Shown: positions 46,400-56,938, counted from the first letter of the stretch. The stretch: DNA of 64,000 nucleotides from Clostridiales bacterium (GCA_015243575.1 CP042469.1:2446929-2510928), one strand, 5' to 3'. The notes: generated by a model not told the origin, from the letters alone. A program made the numbers and translations.

Positions 46400-48161
46400 T
46401 CAGAACCTCCTTATGCACCGTCCATAATTGTTAATCGCATCAAACCTGCAGACCTGTTTGCAGACGCTGCATCCGGTACAGGATTCAGCGTTGATCTACT
46501 GTCTCGCCTGCGAGGATAGCGGGGCATCCGGTTTTACACATCGCTTGCACTTGGTGCATTTTCCTGGTCAATCACACACTTCTTCGGACGAAGATCAAAT
46601 TCTTTTGTCCTGATCAGTAAACTTTTCAAAATACAAGGCCATTTTGCGATGATAACAGCGGGCTCATCCTTGCTTAAGTCCCGATCGATTGCTTCTTCTG
46701 CTTCTTGGAGCATGAGCGGATTCAAAATCGTGATATTTTCTTCTTTTACTCCGATGGCCTTGCAGATTGCCGGAATGTCGGCCTCTATGGCAGGCTCGCC
46801 CATAAGCGTATATCCGGTCCCAGGATTTTCCTGATGACCTGTCATTGCAGTGATACGGTTATCTAAAATAATCGTTACGCTGCTTCCCCGGTTATAAACG
46901 GCATCCATAAGGCTTGTTATCCCTGAGTGGAAAAAGGTAGAATCGCCAATGACAGATACAACCTTCTGGTCGGAGCCCGCCATTTTTAAAATGGTGGATG
47001 CGCCGTGCCCTGTGCTGATGCTTCCGCCCATGCAAAAACAGGTATGCATAGCGGAAAGCGGCGGGGCTGAACCTAAAGTATAGCATCCGATATCTCCGGT
47101 TACAATGAGCTTCTTCTTTTTGCTCAAAGTGTAGAATATTCCTCTATGAGGACAGCCTGCGCAGAGTGCCGGAGGTCTGGCGGTCGCTTTTTTCTCCACC
47201 TTTAAGGCTTCCGTTTCTGTCCCCAAGACAGCCTTTCGGACGATATCGGATTCAATTCATCCATTTTGGGATGATTTCTTTTCCGATGCACGAGATACCC
47301 GCCATTTTAGGTGGTTCTCAATATATGGGTCCATTTCCTCTACATACAGCTTCTCTACACTGGCGGCAAATTTTCTGATTTTTCCATTGGCATGGGAAAG
47401 GTCATGCCCAGCTTTAAGTAAGAAGCGTCTTTTCAACACTTCCTTGGCGTACTGATATGCGACGCCCGAACTAATGACACCTACTTTGGTTCCGTTGTAT
47501 TCCTCACAGTTGATTTCAGCCGCATTGGAATAGTCCTCCATAGCCTTAAGCCGTTCCTCCAGCTTTCTTCTCATCACTTTCCCATTAGCCGGAGTGGCTA
47601 CATATTTGGTGATGTTATGCTGGTACGGGATCACTTCCTATCCACTCTGTCCTCAAGCTCCACCAGACTTTTACTGTGACAGACTCTGGTTGTCATGCGC
47701 GGCACAGGGAGTGTCAAACCGTTCGCTCAGTTCGAGCCCAAGTTTGGTAAAATCCTTGGCTTCCTGGCTGTCTGAAGGTTCCAGCATCAGGACTCTGGCT
47801 GCAGCCGCATAATTTCTGTTGTCCTGTTCATTCTGGGAGCTGTGCATTCCCGGATCATCGGCTGAAACAATGACACACCCCTGTAACGCCGGTATACGCA
47901 AAGGTAAACAGGGATCAGCACCACATTGAGGCCTACGTGCTTCATGGCGCCAAAGAACGGAACCTCCAGCCACGGAGCTCCGATTGCCGCTTCCAGAGCC
48001 ACTTTTCATTCGGGGCCCACTCACAATAAATGTCGGCTTTATAACTGACCATATTTTCAAGAATCTCAGTACTGGGAGTTCCCGGATAAGCAGAAGCAAA
48101 TAAAGACCGCCTTCATATGCGCCCTTGCTACCGCTTCGTTTCCGGTGAGAATGGTTTTCAT
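46400..48161 (-). pseudogene. iorA: Indolepyruvate:ferredoxin oxidoreductase alpha subunit, frameshifted
   Basis: About 590 codons. ATG 48161 after GGAGGTGAATC: MKTILTGNEAVARAAYEGG-like start with YPGTPSTEI and SADDPGMHSSQNEQDNR (pyruvate-oxidoreductase pyrimidine-domain), then the TPP domain ARPPALCAGCPHRGIFYTLS, VTGDIGCYTLGSAPP and VIGDSTFFHSG, and two ferredoxin motifs at the C-terminus (CTKCKRCVKTGCPA and CTGCSVCKQVC) once shifts near 46530 and 46480 are repaired. At least six shifts. First gene behind the sigma-54 promoter at 48215. Confidence 0.85.
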
Positions 48162-48214
48162 GATTCACCTCCAGAAATAAATTTCAAAATTCGAAATATT
48201 TAATTAAATTCATA

Positions 48215-48228
48215 GCAAGTCTTATGCC
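48215..48228 (-). promoter_or_regulatory. Sigma-54 promoter of the ior-tna-buk operon
   Basis: Minus strand TGGCATAAGACTTGCTA: GG at 48228-48227 and GC at 48216-48215 with 10 nt between, almost exactly the consensus. The start would be near 48203, giving a leader of about 40 nt before iorA. The neighbouring gene at 48559-50595 encodes a sigma-54 activator. Confidence 0.87.
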
Positions 48229-48348
48229 AGTCATCGGTTTGAATATTGTTTATCTCTGTACTGATTCAGAAACGGCCTATTTTACCAAGCCTCAACGATA
48301 GAAAAATATCTTGCGGCAAAACGGATGCGGTTTTGGGTTTTACGGGTT

Positions 48349-48440
48349 TTCTATAAATACCAAATAGAACCACATATTCCTTATCTGACTCCAAGATCGT
48401 TTCCTGTTCTTTTCCTGCGCTTTTCCTGCTCCTTTCCTGT
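48349..48440. promoter_or_regulatory. Upstream region with phased CCTG repeats and a dyad
   Basis: 48229-48558 holds no gene. TTTCCTG is repeated four times with CCTG at 48403, 48414, 48425 and 48436, exactly 11 bp apart, about 200-235 bp before the predicted start. A dyad TTCTAT-N9-ATAGAA lies at 48349-48369. Either could be the binding site of the adjacent activator or a bending sequence. Confidence 0.45.
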
Positions 48441-48558
48441 AATGCGTAAAGCCTTACTTTGATATATTTTCTAGAATAAAAATACGGGGTTTAGGGGCAT
48501 TCACGAAGTTACCGTTAAATCCAAAAATCCGTATTTCTTGTTTTTATTCAGAAAGTCA

Positions 48559-50595
48559 CTATTTCCGGTTGGATAGATAAGCCATCCCTCTTGAGGTGAT
48601 TACCGTACCGGCTTTTGTTTGATGAATTACCACCAATCCTTGTTTTTCGAGCGCTTTTAATATTCTGCGAATTTCCTGCTCTCCCAAAACTCCATGATCC
48701 TTTGCCAGGTGGCTAATGCTCCTTCGGCCTAGTCTCTGCCGTTTTCCAGACCCTCTTTCAATAACCCTAAAACAAAATACTTTGTTCATCTGCTTGTTCA
48801 GGGTTCACAGCCTGAATCAGCCGTTCCTGCTCTGAAATATTTTCTGGTCTATCCACTGCAAAAGATGCGTACAGAGGAACGATCTGAGAAAGCTCATTGA
48901 TGCCGATAACCGAATGAGTCAGATTCGCAAAATACTCCATATAATTGCGCAGTTCCCGGACATTGCCCGGCCAGCTGTACCGCTCAATTCTCTCCATGCT
49001 ACTTCAGTAAGATCAAACTTTTGCCCAGCGCATTCCAGCGCCGCCAAAATCCTGATATCCTCCGTGCGCTCACGCAAGGCAGGGACTTTCAAAGGCAATA
49101 CGCTCAGACGATAGTATAAGTCTTCCCTGAAGGCCCCGGTTCTTGTCAAAGCCCTCAGATCCCGATTGGTTGCGGCAATAACCCTCGCATCCACATGAAT
49201 CACAGAGCTTCCTCCAACCCGGGTTACCTCTCTTTCCTGCAGCACTCGAAGCAGACGTTTTTGCAGGGAGGTTGACATTTCTGATATCTCGTCCAAAAAC
49301 AAAGTTCCCTTATGTGCCAATTCGAAGAATCCGAGTTTACCCCCTTTTCGCGCTCCTGTAAAAGCTCCCTCTTCATATCCAAATAATTCACTCTCAAGAA
49401 GGCTTTCTGGAATAGCCCCGCAGTTAAGGGCGACAAACTGATACGGTCTGCGTTCAGAGGCATTATGAATAGCCTGTGCAAACATTTCTTTTCCCGTACC
49501 GGTTTCGCCTGTGATCAAAATTGAGGAGTTGGAAACCGCCATTCGCTGCGCAATGTTCTTGCACTGCATCATCGCCTTGCTTTCTCCTATAATATCGTCA
49601 AAACCGTACTTTGCGCGGTATCCCTTTCCCATTAGAAGCGTCCGCAGCTTATGCTGTCGGACCTCCTCATCATAAAACCGTTTCATTACGGCAATCGCAC
49701 CATAATGTTTCCCAGAATTAAAAATGGGCTTTACCGTCACCACCATATTTTCTCCATGAATCGTTTTAAGAGATTCAATCACAGGGGTTTCCGTTGATTA
49801 CTTCCCGAAACGGTATTTCAGGAAAAGTGTGATTCCGTTTTTCCCAGTGCTTCCTCCGGTTTGATTCCGAAAATGGATTCCATCCGCTCGTTGCAATTTC
49901 GTACCAGGCCGGTTTGGTCAACACTGATTACAGTACCGTCGATGACCTCGAATAAAATTTTAACCGAGCTATTGAGTCTGTTTGCGTGCTCCAGGCTCCA
50001 GGCAGTCCTTATTCGGTGACTGAAATTCCATAAAATCTTTCCGAATGTTTTGCTGACGAGAATGTCCTCTCTTTCCAGCCTGACCCCCATTTCAAGGATT
50101 GTCACAGTATCAAGTACCGGTTCAAGCAGATCGATTACCATCCTGGCATCAGGTATTTCCGCTCCGGGAATTCCTGAAGTAATTACAGTTTTATCCCGGA
50201 AGACTTCCATATCAGACAGGTCTGCAGGCATATTAATATGAGTGGCTCCTGATTCCATAAGGGCTTTTAACAACTCAAGAGCAGTTTCCATACTGTCTCC
50301 GGCTACAATAGCCGGACAGCCCTTCTCTAATTTTCTGATTGGCTCCAATCCTGCTGTCTGCAATGCCGTCCTGATAAAAATAATATTGTCCTCACTTGCG
50401 ATATTGGTACGGATCTCTTTCAAGATATCATAAGACTGTACCATCACAATACTGTCCTTCTCAAACATTTCAGGAGCGGAGTACCTTTGACAAACAGCTT
50501 AATGTCAATATCAGATCCAAATAAGCTTAGCAGTTGATCTGAAAAAAACGGATCACCTGCCTGCGGTATCCTGCAATAATAACATCTTTCGCCAT
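48559..50595 (-). pseudogene. Sigma-54-dependent activator with winged-helix C-terminus, frameshifted
   Basis: ATG 50595 after GGAGGATAGA. An unrecognised N-terminal sensor (SMETALELLKALMESGATHI and neighbours, about 180 aa) is followed by a PAS domain (DGTVISVDQTGLVRNCNERM), and the AAA+ domain: [24 protein letters not shown] loop, [28 protein letters not shown]. The C-terminus is not a Fis HTH but a short winged-helix-like region (GEQEIRRILKALEKQGLVVI, AGTVITSRGMAYL). Shifts lie near 50555, 50475, 49800, 49000 and 48780. It probably activates the ior operon it adjoins; aromatic amino acids are the natural guess for its signal. Confidence 0.82.
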
Positions 50596-50781
50596 TCTAT
50601 CCTCCAATGTTTTATCGTTCGATCTTTTTAATTGGGGAGAAAGGGTTTATTCTCAACAGTATTTTATCAGTATATTTTTAACTCTATTGTAATGATTTTA
50701 TCACAATATGAAAAAACAGTCAAAAGGCTCTAGTTTTAGAGTAGGATTTGAACGATAGATTATAGATGATAACGCATTGGC

Positions 50782-51739
50782 TTAGTTTGAAATGTTCTTA
50801 ATAAACTCCCCAATGTAATATGAAACTTCATCAGTATTTGACCAATACAAATAGTGTTCTGAATTTTTAAGCTTCACTTGTTTGCTGCGTTCAGACCATG
50901 AGGCAAGCTGAAGCTGCACACGATTCCATTCGTTACCGTTATCAGAGGAAAGAACAAGTGTAGGTATTTCACACAATGAATCCCCAGCGAGGACCTTTGC
51001 TGCATTTTCATTGATGCATCTAATGGTACCCAATGAAGCTGAATTTCCGCAAATCGATAATACATAGCCTTATCTAAGCTTCCTACATTCTCTGGCAGGC
51101 GAGAATTTCTGATACTCTCACCATACAATGGTAATAGAAATCCCAACTCCCCTAGAAGACGATTCAATCCAATCGTTCTGGCAAAAGCAATTCCCCGGTT
51201 TATTATCCCTGCCAGAACCTCGGAATCTGTGCTATAGAATTCAGGGCTGCCTGCATCCAGAAATATGATTCCTTTCACCTTTTGGGCGTGCAACTGAGTG
51301 TAAGCAATCGCTTCAAGAGAACCAAGGGAATGACATATTAAAACTACTGGCTTATCTGGACAGACAGTGTCAACCAGTATCGATAGTTCATTGACCAAGT
51401 TTTCAATTGTTCGGTTGCTTTTGGAATCTGTACTCCAGCCGCTTCCGGCATGGTCAAACGTGACGGTTTGCCCCATGACTGACAATTCATTTTGTAATCC
51501 ATAAAATCTGTATAGGCGCATGGGGTTCCCGAACCTGCGATAAAAACAAATGCCAAGTCTCCCTCGCCTTGTGAATAGTAATGCGCTCGATAAGCGACTA
51601 AATCAGCATATCGTCCGATTGCAGGATAGTTTTTCCCATTGATACCTGATAAAACAAATTGCCAAATTGACCCTAAAACTAGAGTGAGGACCAGAAGGCT
51701 AGAGATGCCAACTCGTTTTACTACGATCTTTCGTTTCAT
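50782..51739 (-). pseudogene. Membrane-anchored alpha/beta hydrolase, frameshifted
   Basis: About 315 codons. N-terminal anchor ISSLLVLTLVLGSIWQFVL, then AFVFIAGSGTPCAYTDF (oxyanion loop), FDHAGSGWSTDSKSNRT, nucleophile VLICHSLGSLEAIAYT and C-terminal IPTLVLSSDNGNEW with the His in KNSEHYLYWS. Breaks near 51500 and 51030. Resembles clostridial and bacillar hydrolases of unknown substrate. No functional link to neighbours visible. Confidence 0.72.
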
Positions 51740-51800
51740 TAGTGCTCCTAAATTGCAGATTGATCTTTTCCATTTTGTATTAGCTTATTACAAATGATAC

Positions 51801-51835
51801 AAAAAGTCACGTATGAGTTCAAATCCTCATACGTG
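51801..51835 (-). terminator. Terminator of the ferredoxin-like membrane protein gene
   Basis: CACGTATGAG and CTCATACGTG form a perfect 10-bp stem with an 8-nt loop, followed on the minus strand by ACTTTTTG. Lies 50 nt past the gene at 51886. Confidence 0.8.
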
Positions 51836-51885
51836 GCTTATGTTAATTGATAAAGAAATGGATCGCCGCCTGCTCATAGCACTAT

Positions 51886-52668
51886 CTATAAAAATAGCGG
51901 TATTAAAAAGGTTAACAATATGTAAACCATTCCTGCCATTGCTGCAAACAAAACTAACGGGATTTTTCTGCCTGCAAAACGATTCGATAATGCCCCTTTC
52001 TTTGGACATACAACAATGCATTTTTGACAATTAAAACATTCAGCCGATATTACCTTCTTCATTTTATGCACCTCTAGATTTGAGGGACATTTCTTTGTAC
52101 ACAACGTGCAATTGATGCACTTATCTTCGCATCGGACGATACCACTGGGGCTAAACCGACCTGCAACTCCGGCGATAGCACCCTGTACGCAGATATATTT
52201 GCAGAAGAAATGATCAATAAAGAATGAGCCAATAATTGTTACAAATATCAACATAATACTGATCCAGGCTAATCCAGGCAATATTATGTTATACTGCTCA
52301 AATACATCGTCAACACTGATTTGTAGCAGAAGCTTGCCGCTTGCAATAAAGAATACTGCGAAACCAGTAAGTATGATGTATTTCACTGCTCTAAGATATT
52401 TATCAAGTGTTGCCGGAACTATAACCCTTTTTTTTAAAAGCTTGAATCCTATAGCTCCAACAATCCTTTGCAGCGCCCCACCATGCACAAACCCGCAAAA
52501 GCTTCTTTTGAAGATAATGGAAAACAGGATAAATATTATCGGAACTGCTATAATGCTAAGTTGAACTGTATTTTCGAAAGCCTCCTCAATAAGGAAACTA
52601 AAACTAACGGGAATATAGTTAGAAAAAAGAATGGCCGCTTTTGCTAATTTCTTTGTATTCATATTCAT
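51886..52668 (-). CDS. NapH/RnfB-like membrane protein with two 4Fe-4S clusters
   Basis: 260 aa, intact. Four or five hydrophobic segments (IIAVPIIFILFSIIFKRSFC, YIILTGFAVFFIASGKLLL, WISIMLIFVTIIGSFFI), the CGFVHGGALQ and CKYICVQGAI motifs typical of NapH/YccM-type proteins, and a cytoplasmic ferredoxin domain with CINCTLCTKKCP and CFNCQKCIVVCP. Membrane electron-transfer protein. ATG 52668 with GGAGGTCATGTA upstream; a longer frame to 52746 lacks a site. It is next to, and on the same strand as, the two-component genes at 52907-55060, 240 nt apart, which may control it. Confidence 0.82.
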   Translation of the reverse strand: MNMNTKKLAKAAILFSNYIPVSFSFLIEEAFENTVQLSIIAVPIIFILFSIIFKRSFCGFVHGGALQRIVGAIGFKLLKKRVIVPATLDKYLRAVKYIILTGFAVFFIASGKLLLQISVDDVFEQYNIILPGLAWISIMLIFVTIIGSFFIDHFFCKYICVQGAIAGVAGRFSPSGIVRCEDKCINCTLCTKKCPSNLEVHKMKKVISAECFNCQKCIVVCPKKGALSNRFAGRKIPLVLFAAMAGMVYILLTFLIPLFL

Positions 52669-52906
52669 TACATGACCTCCGTATATTGGGTTTGGTTTAC
52701 CTCTACCTATTTCAGTAAAGTTGGTTGCATTGCAGGATAATACCAATCTGTTGTATTAAAACCTTCACAAAATACCTCCTGCTTATTTATGTGATAATCA
52801 TATCAAATCACATTAAACAAACAGGAGGTATAAAATTAAACAAATCCTAAACTCTCTCCAAGCCCCTATGTTCCATTGAATAACCTAATAACCATATAAT
52901 TTTATC

Positions 52907-53617
52907 TTATCGATTCAACCGGTATCCCGCACCCCATACTGTCTCTATGATTTTTGGTGTTTTACTGTCATCCTCAATTTTTTCACGAATACGATTGATA
53001 TGCACCATAACCGTTGCACTGTCCCCAACATAATCATATCCCCATATTTTTTCAAACAATTGTTCCTTTGAGAAAACAATATTAGGGTTTTCAGCCAAAA
53101 ACTTTAATAATTCAAATTCTCGGTTAGGAAAACGAATTTCTTTCTCACCCTTATAGACCTTCCACCCATGCAGTAGAACTCGAATATCACCAATTTGTAT
53201 CTCATCGCCCTTCTCATCAGGCTCTATCTGATTGGCTTCTTTTAATCGTCTATACTGTCTTATATTTGCATTTACTCTTGCTACAAGCTCTGCGGGATCA
53301 AAAGGTTTCGTAATATAATCATCTGCACCAAGTCCCAGACCACGAATTTTATCAACAGATTGCGTCCTTGCCGTTACCATGAGAATTGGAATATTGAGTT
53401 CATCTCTTATCTCTTTGCATATCTCATAACCATTCTTCCCGGGAAGCATAAGATCCAGCAGTAGTAAGTCAAAATTTTCCATGTGCAGAAGTGGAAGTAT
53501 TTTATCTCCGTCACTTACAATGAATGTTTCAAACCCACTCGCTTCCAGATAAGTCTGTTCTATCATACTGATATCATCATCGTCTTCGACAATTAGAATT
53601 CTATATTTTGCATTCAT
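52907..53617 (-). CDS. OmpR-family response regulator
   Basis: 236 aa, intact. Receiver ILIVEDDDDISMIEQTYLEA, phosphoacceptor Asp in FDLLLLDLMLPGKNG, MVTART and ADDYITKPFDPAEL; winged helix with FPNREFELLKFLAENPN, GYDYVGDSATVMVHINRIR and ETVWGAGYRL. Overlaps the kinase gene by 17 nt, which makes the pair a clear cognate two-component system, VanR/BceR-like in type. Confidence 0.9.
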   Translation of the reverse strand: MNAKYRILIVEDDDDISMIEQTYLEASGFETFIVSDGDKILPLLHMENFDLLLLDLMLPGKNGYEICKEIRDELNIPILMVTARTQSVDKIRGLGLGADDYITKPFDPAELVARVNANIRQYRRLKEANQIEPDEKGDEIQIGDIRVLLHGWKVYKGEKEIRFPNREFELLKFLAENPNIVFSKEQLFEKIWGYDYVGDSATVMVHINRIREKIEDDSKTPKIIETVWGAGYRLNR

Positions 53618-55060
53618 CTAAATCACCACATTCATCCAAAATTGGTAGTCTTATTCGAATCGTAAGACCGTTGCTGTTTTCTGCATCTACTGAACCTCCC
53701 ATAGCATCCACTAGATATTTGACAATATAAAGACCTAGACCATTCCCTTCTTTTCTATTCCTTGACTCATCACCTCGAAAAAACTGTTCAAAAATTTGGG
53801 GAATCTTATCTTCTGAAACTCCACAGCCATTATCAGCGATCTCAAGTACTACAGATTCATGTTCTTCAAAAGTATTAATGGTAATTTCAAGCTGATCTGT
53901 TTCTGAATACTTTTTACTATTTTCCAGTATATTGTCAAGGATTCGTTTCATTTGTTCTCTGTCTACATTTGAAAACACACCTTTTTTGATATCTTTTATT
54001 TTAATTTTTACAGATTCATTCTCTATCAATAATTCATATCTTTTCACATAGTCTTCCAGATACTCACTCCACTCTATCTTTTCTAAAAACAGTGGCATAT
54101 TACCTGTTTCAAGCTTTGAAAAATAGAATAACCTTTCCAAAAGCCGATCCATTTCTATCGTTCGTCTATAAGCTGTATCAAGAAATGTTTCTCTTAATTC
54201 AGGTGTTGCAGCAACCCCATCCTTGAGACCTTTTATTGTTCCTCTAATTGCCGTTAATGGAGTCCTTAAGTCATGAGAAATTCCCGCCACCATTTCAACT
54301 CTCGCCTTTTCATAAGAATCCTTTTCTGCATTCGCTTCCGTTATTTGTTTCTGCATTTCATTAAATGCCTCACAGACATATTCAAATTCAATATCTCCTT
54401 GTATTTAACAGGTTCAGAAAAGTTTCCTTTTTTCATTCTTTTCGCCCCTTCTGCCAACGCATTTAAAGGATTGGTGATATGTCCTATCAGTCTCTTAGTA
54501 AAAATCTGACTAATAATGAGTAAGGCACCTATGCAAAATATACCATCAATCAGCAATAGTATAAGTATCGTAGGCAAACTATTTTTTTGAAACACGGATT
54601 CATGGTATTCTCCTGCAATTGCAAACACTTTTATTTTCTCATTCATATCATTTCGTATTAGCACAGTCATAGAGTCTTGTACATAAACATGAACCTTTCC
54701 ATCTGTTTCCAAATAATCTCCAATATAATCTGTAAGCTCACTCACAGGAAAATCAGTATTTGAGTAAATCACTTCACGATCTGTTTCAACGCAAACAGAA
54801 TATCCATAACGATTCAATTTTGCTGCAAGATTGTTTATCGCCTCTTCTTTTGGAGATGGATTCCAATCTGTCAGGATATTTCTTATTTGTTCGGTATTAT
54901 CTGCCAACTCAGACGAATCAATCATGCTGTCTTTATATGTGCTCTCATATAAATTTACTACAAACATATTAACGAAAAGAAATAGACTTAAAGTTACAAG
55001 TACCATGCTGGTATTAGAAATAAAAATTCTGCGTTTTACCGTCTGCTTTTCCTTATTCAT
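53601..55060 (-). pseudogene. Sensor histidine kinase, one frameshift
   Basis: Two membrane segments (NTSMVLVTLSLFLFVNMFVV and LILLLIDGIFCIGALLIIS) flank an extracellular sensor of about 130 aa; then a HAMP linker, phosphoacceptor MVAGISHDLRTPLTAIRG, N-box ILDNILENSKKY and G-box GNGLGLYIVKYLVDAMGG. The reading frame breaks at about 54397, where AAGGAGAT should be AAGGGAGAT; restoring one G joins PVKYKGDIEFEYVCEAFNEM. ATG 55060 after GAGGAGGA. Only one base separates this from a fully normal gene. Confidence 0.85.
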
Positions 55061-55218
55061 CGTCCTCCTCCTCGTAATAGGTGTCACAGAAAAAATCGTA
55101 AATTTCATTATAAATTTTCTCCATTTCGTATTTATGATAATACTCTTTTGGTGTCAATTTATCAAGACTTGTCATTTAGATCGTCGAAATCCTCCGAACC
55201 TGCATGAATTAAAGAAAA

Positions 55219-55248
55219 TTGACAAGTTCTCATATTAAGACTTGTCAA
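55219..55248. repeat. Hairpin TTGACAAG / CTTGTCAA
   Basis: 8-bp perfect arms with a loop of about 14 nt; a further copy of GACTTGTCA lies at about 55167. Upstream of the kinase gene; role unknown. Confidence 0.45.
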
Positions 55249-55260
55249 ACCCATCTTGGG

Positions 55261-56030
55261 GAAGGTGGTTAGAGTGTGCCAAGCAAGCTTGGGGCAAAAA
55301 GGCGGCTCCGTAGGGGGCTCTGCCCCCTCTCGGCGGCAGGCCGCCATGCCTTTTATCCTACAGTTCACATGGCTTTCCCTGCCTGTTACCCCCGATGCAG
55401 TAATTCGTCAATCGCTATTTTTTAGCACCAATCGTCAAATAACGATAGACTTTACAAGGGAAAAATCCTTTCTCCCTTGACCCTCTTGTGGACGCGAGTT
55501 CTCTCCTCTAAGCTATGAAAATAACAGATTCACTCCTGATTTATGTGGTGAGAGTTACACCGATTTGCCGTTCTATCCTTAAGTCTCAAATCTGCCGCCC
55601 TTCGCCCACCTCCATTTCATTACGCTGTCCCATTTTTCATTACAGCTGAAGCTGTGAAAAATGAGCAATCCAGGGCTCGGGCCATCTCGCGGAAAACCAT
55701 CCGCGATGGTTTTCTGTCCGCTCGATGCTCTTTCGAGTTCGCCTCACAACCCTGACAAGAACACAAAACAAAAACGCCGTCCATTTGGACGACGCATTGT
55801 TTTTTGTGGTGAAGGTGGTGAGAGTCGAACTACACGTCCAGCTTGCTCACGCAAGCTCCGTAGGGTGCTCTGCCCCCTCTCGGCGGCATCTTGCGATGCC
55901 TGTCACCCCCGGAGGGGTAATCCGCCAATCACTATTTTCCAACACAAATCCCTAAATAGCGATTGGCTCTGCAAGGGAGAAATCCTTTCTCCCTTGACCC
56001 TCTTGTGGACGTTCGTTCTCCTCTCACCAC
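55261..56030. repeat. Degenerate direct repeats containing tmRNA 3'-end copies
   Basis: No gene. Two related blocks of about 220-240 bp lie at 55261-55500 and 55811-56020; both start with GAAGGTGGT and share CTCTGCCCCCTCTCGGCGGC and TCTCCCTTGACCCTCTTGTG. The second block is preceded by a run that, at 55800-55831, is identical over 32 nt to 56076-56107, that is, the acceptor stem, CCA and T-loop arm end of ssrA plus its T-run, and has its own terminator-like hairpin in front (about 55770-55800). A shorter GTGGTGAGAGTT is at 55545. These look like relics of integrations at the ssrA 3' end. Confidence 0.6.
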
Positions 56031-56044
56031 ACAATCAAAGCAAA

Positions 56045-56080
56045 AAATAAAAATGAGGCACGAGGCCTCATTTTATTTTT
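56045..56080 (-). terminator. ssrA terminator
   Basis: Minus strand AAAATGAGGC-CTCGT-GCCTCATTTT followed by T-rich sequence, directly after the tmRNA CCA end. Confidence 0.85.
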
Positions 56081-56082
56081 TG

Positions 56083-56451
56083 TGGTGAAGGTGGTGAGAG
56101 TCGAACTCACGTCCGAAAGCATTTCCACAGGACTTTCTCCGAGCGCAGCTAATGTTTTTTTGTTTCGCCTCTGTCAGCGCCCGTTAGCAGGCTCTGTCAT
56201 TGGCTATCCTATTGTTCCCCCGTGCTACTAGGAGCTCACACGGAGTTTTCCTGTATAATTGACGCCAGGTTTCCCACCTACAGGTGAATGGGAGCTGACG
56301 ACGCGCCGCTTAGCGGCGGCTGCTTATGCAGCTAATGCGTAATTGTTGTTATTTTTAGCGTTTATTTTAAACGTGCCTCTTTTAACGTAGACTAGGCAAC
56401 TACGGCTCGCTTATCCGGCTTCTACACCCCCGTCGAAACCTTTACACCCCC
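56083..56451 (-). ncRNA. ssrA: tmRNA (transfer-messenger RNA)
   Basis: Rescues stalled ribosomes with SmpB. The 5' end GGGGGTGTAAAGGTTTCGAC pairs with the acceptor CACCTTC before an encoded ACCA. The T-arm GTGAGTTCGACTCTCAC is at about 56092-56108. The tag reading frame runs on the minus strand from GCT at 56359 to TAA at 56324 and encodes AKNNNNYALAA, ending in the protease signal ALAA. About 369 nt. Its upstream promoter may be the TATACT box near 56562. smpB is 500 nt upstream on the same strand. Confidence 0.95.
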
Positions 56452-56624
56452 AGATCATGCAGACACGATCACAATACCCTGGGCCCTTTAAAAAGCCAAT
56501 GAGAAAGGTAATCGGTGCTGTCATACATCAAGGTTTTCGGTTTAACTTCCGATGTATAATAGTATAATACCACAGATTTGTGGATTAAAACAGCCTAAAA
56601 CTTTTGCTGGTTTTGGAAAATTAT

Positions 56625-56938
56625 CTACATTTCATGAATCAATGCATCAAAGCATTCAAGATCGAATTCAACGATGTCATATTTTTCAGTATGAATCAAA
56701 ATGTCATGAACGTGTGTGGATCGGAATTCCATGATTAAATAAACCTCTTCTACCTCTTCCGGTTTAATGGTTACCATACAAGGGTTATGTAATCCGAGTA
56801 TTGTCCTTTATCCACGACCAGCGGGTACTGGTTATATTTTGTTTTCACAATCACGGGGTTCTCCAGCGTCACCTGTTTGGTCTCTGTGGCTTTTCTAAGG
56901 TGTTCCAGTGCCGCTGCGTCCAATTTCATCAAATACAT
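56625..56938 (-). pseudogene. Small conserved-looking protein, one frameshift
   Basis: About 104 aa, not in any family I recognise. ATG 56938 (GGAGAATCAGGT upstream): MYLMKLDAAALEHLRKATET, NPVIVKTKYNQYPLVVDKGQ, then a break at about 56776 where one T is missing on the plus strand (ACCATACA for ACCATTACA). Restoring it joins DYITLVMVTIKPEEVEEVY to HVHDILIHTEKYDIVEFDLE and a stop at 56625. Two shorter frames would otherwise result. Located between smpB and ssrA. Confidence 0.55.

Noticed and set aside
55261-56030. CRISPR array
   Set aside because: Only two long degenerate repeats with unequal spacing, no short regular repeat-spacer pattern and no cas genes in the window.
55661-56050. Open frames of 76-129 codons in the ssrA repeat region
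   Set aside because: They run through repeat blocks and the tmRNA-end copies in several frames and have no ribosome binding site.
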